From JANPLN01 sp041736155 (lineage in GTDB: Bacteria > Bdellovibrionota > Bdellovibrionia > Bdellovibrionales > JAGQZY01), in NCBI GenBank assembly GCA_041736155.1, contig JBGSUL010000018.1, forward strand, positions 6,847 to 70,846: 64,000 nt of DNA. The letters run 5' to 3'. How positions within the stretch are numbered: the stretch's first letter is position 1; every line of letters begins with the position of its first letter. A program made the position numbers and the translations under genes. Below the pieces are notes generated by a model. The model was not told the origin of the DNA. It ran no database searches and saw only the letters and a program-made list of their open reading frames with translations. Below, piece by piece: positions 51,592-60,011 of the stretch.

Positions 51592-52213
51592 TATGTTCCC
51601 CTAATTCACCCTTTATAAGTTTATACATAATCCATTGCCAATTGTCTCTATAGGCTAACTGAATTTTTTGTGGATAAATTTGCCATTCCGCAAAAAGAGG
51701 ATTTCTCATCAACCAGCGCAATGTACCTGTGTTTTCAGCAAATCTAGACTCAAACAGAAAGTTTGCTTTTTTAACATGGTTTAAAATCTGCATCGAAGTG
51801 ACCTCTAATCCATCGGGACTTGAAAATAACATTCTTCGATAAGAAGGGTGCACATAGGTTCTGCTCCCGGCCCGGAAACATCCCCCGTGGAAATCTTGAA
51901 TCCCAACCATCATAACCAGATCTGAATCAACGGCATTATAAACATATCCGTATTCCAACATGCGACGAATGGCTTTTAGGTTGTAATTTTTTTTTAAACT
52001 ATCACCCCCCGAAGCAATTCTATTAAGATGGTCGATAAAGCTCACATCAAAATCTTCGAGACCATTCAATATGACTGGCTTGTAAAAATAACCGCAATTA
52101 AGTTTTTGGATCTCGAACATTTCTTGAGCAATGTAGTTGATCTTTTTACTGCTGTAAATTAAGCGTATTGATGGCACAGTAATTGCTAATATTTTAGGCA
52201 AACTTTGCAGCAA
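51557..52213 (-). CDS. GNAT-like (N-acyl amino acid synthase-like) protein
   Basis: 218 residues. The order of elements (VMMVGIQDFHGGCFRAGSRT, then VHPSYRRMLFS and TSMQILNHVKKANFLFES) recalls GNAT acyltransferases such as the FeeM/autoinducer-synthase group, with the strand-beta4/pyrophosphate-loop region at AGSRTYVHPSYRR. The match is weak. Its gene overlaps the desaturase by 35 bases. An acyltransferase next to a desaturase and an amide ligase would suit acyl-amide synthesis (inference). The TTG start at 52213 is uncertain; it lies nine bases from a divergent start. Confidence 0.45.
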   Translation of the reverse strand: MLQSLPKILAITVPSIRLIYSSKKINYIAQEMFEIQKLNCGYFYKPVILNGLEDFDVSFIDHLNRIASGGDSLKKNYNLKAIRRMLEYGYVYNAVDSDLVMMVGIQDFHGGCFRAGSRTYVHPSYRRMLFSSPDGLEVTSMQILNHVKKANFLFESRFAENTGTLRWLMRNPLFAEWQIYPQKIQLAYRDNWQWIMYKLIKGELGEHIENITYRSDSI

Positions 52214-52221
52214 GGAGTGTC

Positions 52222-52866
52222 ATGAAAACAGCATTTTATCTGACTATACTGGCTATACTGGCTTTATGCCTTTGCTCCCATAACTCCTGGGCTGGGCAAA
52301 AGGCGCTTATCCTCATAGATATGCAGACTTATTTCGCTAGGAATGCACCCGCATCACAGAACAATCAAAATTACCTAGAAAGCGCATTGCAGCATCAAAT
52401 AGATCTTATTAATAGTGCCAAACAAAAGCAACTGCCCATTTTTGTCATTGAATATCAAAATTATGGCCCAACACTAGAGGCCTTAATACAAGCTATAGGG
52501 TCCTACACGAAATGGATGATTGTAGAAAAAAATAAAGACGGCCTGTTTGAGGACGACAATATTTCTAAGACTCTTATTCTCTCAAAACTCCATGATTGGG
52601 ATATTTCCGATTTAATTATTGTTGGGGCTAACGGCGGAGTTTGCGTCAAAGAGACGATTCTTGGTGCTCTTACGGAAGGATACGCTGTCTACACCTACCC
52701 CATGGGGATTATTGACTTTAATGGTATATATTTCACTGGCATGAGCGATTTTAAATTCACACCGTATGTGTACCCTTACCACTATGACGGTGAATTCATC
52801 GAAACGCTGGGACCCCTTGCCAATCATTTTTTTCAGCTAGAAAACACGGGTATGCTTTTTAAGTAA
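52222..52866 (+). CDS. Exported isochorismatase-family hydrolase
   Basis: 214 residues with a signal peptide (FYLTILAILALCLCSHNSWA). The cysteine-hydrolase fold follows: aspartate 33 (ALILIDMQ), lysine 103 or 105 (VEKNKDGLF) and cysteine 141 (GANGGVCVKE) form the family's D-K-C triad. Members hydrolyse amides or vinyl ethers. Export is unusual for this family. AAGGAG precedes the ATG. It is divergent from the acyl-amide-like operon and may act on its product (inference). Confidence 0.8.
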   Translation: MKTAFYLTILAILALCLCSHNSWAGQKALILIDMQTYFARNAPASQNNQNYLESALQHQIDLINSAKQKQLPIFVIEYQNYGPTLEALIQAIGSYTKWMIVEKNKDGLFEDDNISKTLILSKLHDWDISDLIIVGANGGVCVKETILGALTEGYAVYTYPMGIIDFNGIYFTGMSDFKFTPYVYPYHYDGEFIETLGPLANHFFQLENTGMLFK

Positions 52867-52960
52867 GACAACGCATTAAAACAACTTCTGTTTTATAGAA
52901 AGAAAATGACACATCCCAACGAGATGTTATGATGAGCCTAGCTTTCAAAAGTAAGGATGC

Positions 52961-53644
52961 ATGCTCAATAAGTTTTTAAAAAACGATATCTTTAAACAAG
53001 ACGAACTTCTTCAAAGAGAATACTACTATAATCGCATTTCCTCTCTAGGTAAATTCTATAGGTTAACTACAACTTTTGATGACAACCAGTTTAGAAATGA
53101 AATTAACGATGAAAAGCTCAAGTGGATTAAGTACAATAAGAGTAAACCATGGTCACATCGTTATGGTCTCAGTCTCATTTCTCTAGATGGAAAAACTGAT
53201 GGAGAAATTGATTTAAATTCAATTCTTGAATGGAATAGAACACATAATACAAACTTCAATGAACGATCTTTTCAAACTCCGACACCTTATTGGAATCATT
53301 TTCAATCTATTTCATCGCAACTCTCGGAGCTCCAAAAACACCTGGGCCGCAGCCACCTCTTGCGCTTAGACGAAGCAGGGATTTTCCCTCCCCACAGAGA
53401 TAACTATAAACAGGATGATCTTACCTTTAGACTTTTAGCTTTTTTTAATTGTTCTTCATCTTCTCTACATCTAAACATAGATGGCACAAACGCACACTTT
53501 TCTACCAATTCATTATATTTCTTAGACACTCGACTTATTCATTCCGTAGTCAGCTTTCAGTCTAATGCCATGCTATTAATTTTAAATGTTGAACTAAACT
53601 CTCAAACAGTAAATTACGTGATCGAGCATACCGTTGAAAAATAA
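52961..53644 (+). CDS. 2OG-Fe(II) dioxygenase-like protein (paralogue 2)
   Basis: 227 residues. The putative metal triad is histidine 145 and aspartate 147 (FPPHRD) with histidine 194 (RLIHSVV). It shares several blocks with the protein at 15194-15847 (ISSLGKFYRL, RYGLSLISLDG, GRSHLLRLDEAG), so the two are paralogues about 37 kb apart on either side of the conjugative element. Aspartyl/asparaginyl beta-hydroxylase-like activity is plausible. TAAGGATGC precedes ATG 52961. Followed by the FGE-domain lipoprotein gene. Confidence 0.6.
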   Translation: MLNKFLKNDIFKQDELLQREYYYNRISSLGKFYRLTTTFDDNQFRNEINDEKLKWIKYNKSKPWSHRYGLSLISLDGKTDGEIDLNSILEWNRTHNTNFNERSFQTPTPYWNHFQSISSQLSELQKHLGRSHLLRLDEAGIFPPHRDNYKQDDLTFRLLAFFNCSSSSLHLNIDGTNAHFSTNSLYFLDTRLIHSVVSFQSNAMLLILNVELNSQTVNYVIEHTVEK

Positions 53645-53666
53645 TATTTATAATAGGCTTACCAGA

Positions 53667-55127
53667 ATGAAAATTTTATTTTTTATGTTTTTCATGATCA
53701 ACATTGGTGCAATCTCATGTACCTCTCTTGAAAACCAAAAAGAACAAAAAAGCCTAAAAATTATAACACAATTTGAAAACAAAATGCACTCCATCGATTT
53801 CTCCAATCGTGGCCAGCAGACAAAATCTTTACCTTCTGAGCGCTTTTTGCAAGACGATCTTTCTTTTATAAAAATTCTAAAAAATAAAAAAATACTTCTT
53901 ATACAAAAATGCACCAACGCCGTTTTGATTAAAAATAATAAAAGCTGCTCTGAAGAAACCGTCACGCTTTCTCTGCACGACTACAGTCGTCGTCTCAAAA
54001 TTGCTTTTCGAATCGAGCACTTTGATAAAAGTGTTCAAGAAGACAAAAGTGATCGCGGAAGTATTAAGCAAAAAACAACAATTAACGATGGAAAACGCCA
54101 AATCAATGACGCCGAAAATAAAATAAAACAACTTCAGGATTTTTTTGATAGCCCTCTCCTTAATACGTCACATTCTGAATGGCTCAATCAGCTTAATTCT
54201 CATTTAAATTCTCTCCACCTGAAAGTTTCGCAAAAACAAAAATTTACTGAGATCATTCAGGAGCTCAATCGTATCGTTGAAAAATGGATCGAAGCGGAAA
54301 TTCAGCGATGGCCTAACGGCACCTTTCGGATGGTAACAACTCAGTCTCCTATCGAACTGAACGTTCTTCGCAGCTTTTTACAAACCAATGTCGTTAGCGC
54401 AGCGTACATTCCTATTCAACCTGGACTGTTTAAAATGGGAAGTCATTCGACCGAAGCTCATCGCGATCCAGATGAAACTTTACATCAAGTAAAATTAACT
54501 AAACCTTTTGAAATAAGCGCAACAGAGATATCCCAGCTTGAGTGGGTTATGATCATGGGCTTTAATCCATCATACTTTAAAGAAGAACAAGACTGTCCAA
54601 ATACTTTCCTAGATTGGTATGGAATACCTCTATGCGCAGATCTTCCGGTTGAGAGAGTATCCTGGCTAGATATTGAAGAGTTTCTTATTGAATATAATAA
54701 ACGTCAAAAAGATGTTTACACATATCGACTACCCTCTGAGGCGGAATGGGAATACTCTGCTCGATCCGGCACACAAACTACTTACGCGACCGGGGATGAT
54801 CCTACAACGCTGAACACTATCGCTTGTTATGCTGAAACTTCACCTAATCAAACTTGCCCAGTTGCTAGTCGATCAGCCAACTCTTGGGGAGTTTATGATA
54901 TGCATGGAAATGTTTGGGAATGGGTCTATGATCGATATGAACCCTATTCAGAAAACTCACAAATAGATCCTATGGGGGCAAAGACTGGACAGCTTCGTGT
55001 GGGACGAGGAGGAAGTTGGCCCGGTGATAAAACACGGCAAAGAGCAGCTAATCGAGGATATGATAAACCTGATGGCGGTAGCGATGGTGTCGGTTTTCGT
55101 TTGGCCAGATTTAAAAATAACCAATGA
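53667..55127 (+). CDS. Lipoprotein with formylglycine-generating-enzyme (SUMF1-like) domain
   Basis: 486 residues. A lipoprotein signal (ILFFMFFMINIGAISC) and a coiled-coil-rich N-terminal half precede an FGE-sulfatase domain (about 250-486): IPIQPGLFKMGS, EISATEISQLEWVMIMG, LPVERVSWLDIEEF, YRLPSEAEWEYSARSGT, YDMHGNVWEWVYD, GRGGSWPGD and GVGFRLAR. These domains occur in true FGEs and in many non-catalytic or redox relatives. No sulfatase is adjacent. ATG 53667 is preferred to the open frame from 53634 because it gives the signal peptide. It overlaps the acyltransferase gene (ATGA). Confidence 0.85.
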   Translation: MKILFFMFFMINIGAISCTSLENQKEQKSLKIITQFENKMHSIDFSNRGQQTKSLPSERFLQDDLSFIKILKNKKILLIQKCTNAVLIKNNKSCSEETVTLSLHDYSRRLKIAFRIEHFDKSVQEDKSDRGSIKQKTTINDGKRQINDAENKIKQLQDFFDSPLLNTSHSEWLNQLNSHLNSLHLKVSQKQKFTEIIQELNRIVEKWIEAEIQRWPNGTFRMVTTQSPIELNVLRSFLQTNVVSAAYIPIQPGLFKMGSHSTEAHRDPDETLHQVKLTKPFEISATEISQLEWVMIMGFNPSYFKEEQDCPNTFLDWYGIPLCADLPVERVSWLDIEEFLIEYNKRQKDVYTYRLPSEAEWEYSARSGTQTTYATGDDPTTLNTIACYAETSPNQTCPVASRSANSWGVYDMHGNVWEWVYDRYEPYSENSQIDPMGAKTGQLRVGRGGSWPGDKTRQRAANRGYDKPDGGSDGVGFRLARFKNNQ

Positions 55128-56317
55128 GGATTAAAGAACAAATTTACATTGATCCGACGCTAAAACCCTTTTACAGTGAATTGCAATCACTGCGAGGACT
55201 TGCCGCTTTATCGGTTGTATGGGCTCACGCTTTTGGCTGTGTCACTCCTTTAAAACCTTATCGCTGGAATGCACTTCTTCCTACTTCTTTTTCCGAAGCT
55301 TTCCATCTTTTTGATCTTGTACTTTTTGTTCCATTCAATGGACACAATGCCGTGGTCTTCTTCTTTATTTTGAGCGGCTTCGTATTATCAAGCACTCTCT
55401 CCAGAAGAATCGAACAAAAAAACCAATCTCCATTAAAAATACTTTGCAACTACACTATATCTCGTTTTTTTAAAATTGTCCCAGCTGCAAGTTTTGTAGC
55501 ACTTATTTCTGGAATTATTTTGATGCACTCAAGTTTTAGTCTTTACAAAAATTATGGCGCTGAATGGTTACGCCTCATTCAGCCAAGCTGGCACGATGTC
55601 CAGCAAACTGCTATAACGCTCAATGATACGCTCAGCCCTGCGTATTGGACCCTGCGTGTTGAATTAGTGGACTCTCTCCTATTATTTTTTCTTTATGTTT
55701 TTGTAATTCGCAGGATAACTCTTAGTTTACAGTTTATAATGTCAGCTATTTTATTAAGTATGAGCTTTGTTTTTTTTCCTGTACTGTGGTTACGTTACTT
55801 GTTTTGTTTTTGGTTGGGAGCAATGGCCTACCATTATTTTAAAAAAAACAATAGTCCCCATTGGATCACGACGAAAATACTTTACTTAGCACTCGGCATG
55901 TTGATGCTAGGTCCTCTTTTTTCGTCACAAATATTTTCATCTGAAGATTCAACTTTGTTTTTTCGTATAATCTGTGAATCTTTTGGCTCAACTATTCTTA
56001 TTCTTTGGGTGGTTAGTCAATCTACACATCGATGCAACTACATCCTAAGGAATCCTTATTTATTACAAATTGGAAAAATCTCATATAGTTTTTATCTTTG
56101 TCATTTTATTATTTTACAAATAATTTTTGTCTGGCTAGCTAAATGGGCAGGTTCGGAATTTTTAGGATCTACTTTTTTTACCCATCTCTTTTTAGCAATT
56201 ATTACTCTTTTAATAACTTGGCCATTTTCCACTCTATTTTATAATATTATAGAAAAACCGAGTGTTAATTTTGGAAAGTTTTTGGTTGACCGTTTTAACG
56301 GTACACCAATAGCATAA
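55124..56317 (+). CDS. Acyltransferase-3 family membrane protein
   Basis: 397 residues. ELQSLRGLAALSVVWAHAFG is the classic N-terminal motif of the acyltransferase-3 family, with the catalytic histidine, followed by FFFILSGFVLSSTL and about nine further membrane helices. Members O-acylate LPS, exopolysaccharide or peptidoglycan using acyl-CoA in the cytoplasm. Start codon overlaps the FGE gene stop by four bases. A polytopic membrane protein gene follows after three bases. Confidence 0.9.
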   Translation: MRIKEQIYIDPTLKPFYSELQSLRGLAALSVVWAHAFGCVTPLKPYRWNALLPTSFSEAFHLFDLVLFVPFNGHNAVVFFFILSGFVLSSTLSRRIEQKNQSPLKILCNYTISRFFKIVPAASFVALISGIILMHSSFSLYKNYGAEWLRLIQPSWHDVQQTAITLNDTLSPAYWTLRVELVDSLLLFFLYVFVIRRITLSLQFIMSAILLSMSFVFFPVLWLRYLFCFWLGAMAYHYFKKNNSPHWITTKILYLALGMLMLGPLFSSQIFSSEDSTLFFRIICESFGSTILILWVVSQSTHRCNYILRNPYLLQIGKISYSFYLCHFIILQIIFVWLAKWAGSEFLGSTFFTHLFLAIITLLITWPFSTLFYNIIEKPSVNFGKFLVDRFNGTPIA

Positions 56318-56320
56318 GCT

Positions 56321-57193
56321 ATGAAGATAACTTTAGAACACAAGCTGGCATACATAAGCATTCCAGTTTTAATCATCTCCGTTGTCGACTTCTTCTATTT
56401 AAGAAATATTATCTTTGAAAAAACCACTTTGACTGTATTTTCAGCTCTGACAAATTTAGTTTTCTTGAATGCCATTCATGTGATTTTTTCTTTTTTTCTT
56501 TACACAAGGGTCCAACAATTTCGAGATCTGTACAAAGATTTTCATCTTTGGATTGTCGGTCTATTTATCATTACACTTGTTATAATTTTAATGTTTGCAG
56601 ATACTAATGAGGTCGTGATTGGTGTCGTGGCTATTCTTCACGCATTCTTACAAAGTTTTGGTTTGTTTCTTCTCTGTTTTTGTAAAAAAAGCCAAAGGAA
56701 TAAAGCTAAATTTTTACTTTATACTTTTTTACCTTTAATTATTTTTTGCCATAACGATCTGGTCCATTTTTCTCTCTCAGAATCGTATCTTTTGGCAGGT
56801 CTAGCAGTTTTTCTCTTCGCTCTTCTCTCCAAAAATTTACTAGGCGCGCTCTTTTGTATACGTTTTGGAGTTTGGCTTATTCCTACTCAAATTGCTGGCT
56901 ATTTACAGGGCGCAATTCACGGAGTCGAATACTTAATTCTTATCATTTATTTGTTCCAAACAACTCAAGATACTTTTTCCATAAAAGAAATTGTATTTAT
57001 GTCGGGATCTCTGGCTCTTGCAACCAGCTATACTGTCTTTGTCCATCTTGGCTTCAAATATTTGCCATTTAAGATTTTATTCGACACCTTGGTGTATTCA
57101 CACTACTTTTTTGATACCTATTCCTTTCGCTTTAAATTCCACAAACAAAGAAATCTTATCCTTCCGCTGTTTACAGCAAAAACTTCGGCTTAA
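56321..57193 (+). CDS. Polytopic membrane protein of unknown function
   Basis: 290 residues with about nine hydrophobic helices (LAYISIPVLIISVVDFFYL, FLNAIHVIFSFFLYT, LWIVGLFIITLVIILMF, GLAVFLFALLSKNLLGALF, IVFMSGSLALATSYT and others). Scattered histidines occur in or near helices (NAIHVIF, FCHNDLVHFS, IHGVEYL, VYSHYFFDTY), a pattern seen in membrane di-iron or haem proteins, but no known box can be assigned. Cotranscribed with the acyltransferase (three bases apart). Confidence 0.6.
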   Translation: MKITLEHKLAYISIPVLIISVVDFFYLRNIIFEKTTLTVFSALTNLVFLNAIHVIFSFFLYTRVQQFRDLYKDFHLWIVGLFIITLVIILMFADTNEVVIGVVAILHAFLQSFGLFLLCFCKKSQRNKAKFLLYTFLPLIIFCHNDLVHFSLSESYLLAGLAVFLFALLSKNLLGALFCIRFGVWLIPTQIAGYLQGAIHGVEYLILIIYLFQTTQDTFSIKEIVFMSGSLALATSYTVFVHLGFKYLPFKILFDTLVYSHYFFDTYSFRFKFHKQRNLILPLFTAKTSA

Positions 57194-57243
57194 ACTTATC
57201 AATAGATTGACGTTCTACTTTATAAAAAATATAATTCAGTAAA

Positions 57244-58320
57244 ATGAAATTTCTTTTCCTTCTTACCTTTTTACTAAATCATGCTACATCCTTCGCACAG
57301 GATATTTTTTTTGAGAAAATACTTCTTAAAAGTCAGACCCAGCAGTTAATGATAATTAAAAAACGCATTAAAACAGATGCGCAGATCAAAAATCGACTTA
57401 CAACGCAAAAAAATGTCTTCTTTTACCTAGAGCTTCCAGAAAGTCCTTCTCAGAAGTTTGGATTTCTAAATTCAATTATTCATTCGTCTAACGAATATTC
57501 ATTCAAAGAATTAACGATAAAAAGTTTAATTTCCTATTGCAAAATCAATTTAAAATATTGCCTAGATGGACTTCCTATTTTGCTCAATTGCTCTGGCGGC
57601 GCAACTTGCCAACTTATTTATCAAACTGCTCTGTTAGAAATTTTTGAACCCGTCCACCTAGAATACATTCTTCAACAACAAGCAATTTTTGCAAAAATTC
57701 TATCTTTTCCATTTCCTGACAATGCTTTAATTAAACGATCCTTTCGCCTTTCGGTGGATTTTGGATTTTATAACCTCGCAAAAAATATTATTAGTAAAAA
57801 CTCTAAGCTAACAGAAAATGACACTGACACTTTGTTTTCAAAATGTGCTCTCCTTCGACAAACCAATGAACTAAAAGAGTCGATAGAATGTCTCAATAAG
57901 CAAAGCGATAAATGGTCAATAATTCTCAATGCCTTTACACATCATTTAAATGGTGATTCTTTTGATAAACAAGGAATTAAAAATATTTTGGAAAAACTAA
58001 GTACTTCGGACCCTTCACCTCGAATCAGAGAATTTGCATTAATCATGATGGGCTTATTCTTTAAAGAGGTCACACAAAAATTGACTGACACAGATTCTGA
58101 GCAGGTGGCCTCCGATTATTATAATGGCTATATGTTACTATCGCTAAATAGAAAATTGCAGTTTATACCAGCAGAGCAGTCTCTCAAAATTAGCCAAATT
58201 TACTCCAAAAATTTTCCTCATTACCTTTTAACAAATATTTTAGATTCAAAGGTCTCTCCAAAAATTCTAATTTCTAGCCTGGGCACAAATCATTTTTTGT
58301 GTAAAGTTCTTGAACCATAA
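57244..58320 (+). CDS. Exported protein of unknown function
   Basis: 358 residues with a signal peptide (FLFLLTFLLNHATSFAQ). The mature protein is helical with several cysteines (LISYCKINLKYCLDG, LLNCSGGATCQ, LFSKCALL) and repeated TPR-like segments (LRQTNELKESIECLNKQ). No enzymatic motif. Its stop overlaps the following kinase-like start, so it belongs to a run of co-directional genes 52961-59985. Confidence 0.6.
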   Translation: MKFLFLLTFLLNHATSFAQDIFFEKILLKSQTQQLMIIKKRIKTDAQIKNRLTTQKNVFFYLELPESPSQKFGFLNSIIHSSNEYSFKELTIKSLISYCKINLKYCLDGLPILLNCSGGATCQLIYQTALLEIFEPVHLEYILQQQAIFAKILSFPFPDNALIKRSFRLSVDFGFYNLAKNIISKNSKLTENDTDTLFSKCALLRQTNELKESIECLNKQSDKWSIILNAFTHHLNGDSFDKQGIKNILEKLSTSDPSPRIREFALIMMGLFFKEVTQKLTDTDSEQVASDYYNGYMLLSLNRKLQFIPAEQSLKISQIYSKNFPHYLLTNILDSKVSPKILISSLGTNHFLCKVLEP

Positions 58321-59227
58321 ACGTTTTATCACTCATATTAATAACTACCGTAGTAAAGAACGTTCTTTTAACAGAATTGAGTTTCTTGATAAGACAGTCA
58401 AAAAAACAATCTTTGACTTAAAAAAAGGTGTAAAAGAGTTGTTTTTTTATAGACACATACCAAAAGAGCAAGAAAAATATTTTCCAAAATTGCTCAATCA
58501 TAAAAAGACAGCCCGCCTCATTTCCTATGAGATGGAACTTATACCAACTCATGACCTGTCAATACTCTACAAAAAAGGTAAACTTACAAAGATTACTCTT
58601 GAATTACTCTTTAAAAAAATTGACCAGTATTGGAAAGAATCTCCTCAGAAAAAAGTAGATCCGAAGCAATGGAGAAAAATTACATACCACCTTATAGTTA
58701 AAAAAATGAATACTCGATGGATACTTTACCAAAAAAGCACTGCTTATAAAAGTCTTGAGAAGTATTTTTTTGATAACGAAAGAATCATACTCAACAAGTT
58801 TAAAAAAACTCTGGAAGAAGAATTAATATTTTCAATACAGAAGCAAAGTGATTATTTACTACATATAACTCATGGAGACCTCTGCTTCTCAAACATATTT
58901 ATTTTAGATAAAAAAATTAAATTTGTTGACCCTCGAGGTGGATCTTCCAAAAACGAACTTTTTATGCCAATTTCTTACGATCTGGCAAAATTGAGTCAAT
59001 GTATTCATGGAAATTATGATGGAATTCTTGCAAGTAAAGAAATTCCCTTTACAAAGCAACGTCTTCTTTTTAATAAATGGGTGCATTCAAAAAAAATTGA
59101 TCTTCACTGGATACGCCTAGTAGAGAGCAGCCTATTCTTAAGCATGCTGCCCCTACATCTTGATCGACCAGAAGTTCATATTAAAATGATGACTTCTTCA
59201 ATTAAGGCATTCCGGAGTGCACTTTGA
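58310..59227 (+). CDS. Aminoglycoside-phosphotransferase/choline-kinase-like protein
   Basis: 305 residues. The catalytic loop THGDLCFSNIFI (H-G-D-x-x-x-x-N) and KIKFVDPRGG (the metal-binding D of the DxD/DPR motif) identify an APH/choline-kinase fold; the P-loop half is less clear. In polysaccharide clusters such kinases pair with nucleotidyltransferases, as here. The start is TTG 58310 (ten-base overlap with the previous gene). The end overlaps the nucleotidyltransferase start by four bases (TTGA), showing tight coupling. Confidence 0.75.
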   Translation: MNHKRFITHINNYRSKERSFNRIEFLDKTVKKTIFDLKKGVKELFFYRHIPKEQEKYFPKLLNHKKTARLISYEMELIPTHDLSILYKKGKLTKITLELLFKKIDQYWKESPQKKVDPKQWRKITYHLIVKKMNTRWILYQKSTAYKSLEKYFFDNERIILNKFKKTLEEELIFSIQKQSDYLLHITHGDLCFSNIFILDKKIKFVDPRGGSSKNELFMPISYDLAKLSQCIHGNYDGILASKEIPFTKQRLLFNKWVHSKKIDLHWIRLVESSLFLSMLPLHLDRPEVHIKMMTSSIKAFRSAL

Positions 59228-59985
59228 ATTCCGTTACATTTATTATCTGTTCCGCAGGCGATGGCCTTCGCATGCAACCCATTTCCTCTAAAACCCCAAA
59301 ATACTTACTACGCATTGAACAGAAAACACTTTTGGAGTGGTCACTCCTCTCTTTACCATTTAAAGAGGGTGATCAACTGATTTTTGTATCGCGGATATCA
59401 AATGAGCACAATACATTTACAGACAATTTTTTAAAACAATTTTCACAAAAGAAGAGTGTTCATTTCAAATCACTTTATATTCCGCAATCCACCTCTGGGC
59501 AGGCAGAAACTGCTCTTTTAGCAAAACCTCTTGTAAAACATCGTCGTATCGCAATTTTTAATAGCGATACTTATTTTCAATGTAAAATACTTGATTGGGG
59601 AATACACCAATCTGATTATGATGGCCTGGTCCCTTGCTTCAAAACCATAGGCAACTCATGGTCATTTTTTAAAACCATCGCCAATGGGCCTTTTTACTCC
59701 GCCATTGATGTTGCTGAAAAAAAACGTATTTCAGATTGGTGCTCCGCTGGCTTTTATTATTTTAAAGACTGCAGTGAGTATTTTGACATAGTTCAAGACA
59801 AATTAAAGAATAGTATTTCTAAGAATAATGAGTTTTTTATTGCACCGACTTACAAAAGCTTGCTCAAAAGCCATACGATAAAAGTGGTTGACTGTGAAGT
59901 GTTTAAGCCAATGGGAACGCCAGAGCAGGTTACCAACTATTGGCAAATACCTATAAAAAATTTTAAAAAGGAAAATGCCAGATGA
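59224..59985 (+). CDS. Sugar- or choline-phosphate nucleotidyltransferase
   Basis: 253 residues. TFIICSAGDGLRMQPISSKTPK is the N-terminal nucleotide-binding motif of NTP transferases (G-x-G-x-R-x-x-P-x-T-x-x-x-P-K), followed by NSDTYFQCK (metal-binding aspartate), SDWCSAGFYYF and VDCEVFKPMGTPEQV. It would activate a phosphorylated sugar or alcohol, likely the product of the kinase-like enzyme encoded directly upstream. Start is TTG 59224. The gene ends in a bidirectional terminator. Confidence 0.82.
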   Translation: MNSVTFIICSAGDGLRMQPISSKTPKYLLRIEQKTLLEWSLLSLPFKEGDQLIFVSRISNEHNTFTDNFLKQFSQKKSVHFKSLYIPQSTSGQAETALLAKPLVKHRRIAIFNSDTYFQCKILDWGIHQSDYDGLVPCFKTIGNSWSFFKTIANGPFYSAIDVAEKKRISDWCSAGFYYFKDCSEYFDIVQDKLKNSISKNNEFFIAPTYKSLLKSHTIKVVDCEVFKPMGTPEQVTNYWQIPIKNFKKENAR

Positions 59986-60004
59986 TTGCCAAGATTCATC
60001 TGGC
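59977..60004. terminator. Bidirectional terminator
   Basis: GCCAGATGA (59977-59985) and TCATCTGGC (59996-60004) form a 9-base perfect stem with a 10-base loop, starting at the stop codon of the nucleotidyltransferase gene. A T/A-rich tract follows on both strands. It lies between convergent genes. Confidence 0.7.
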
Positions 60005-60011
60005 TAACAAT

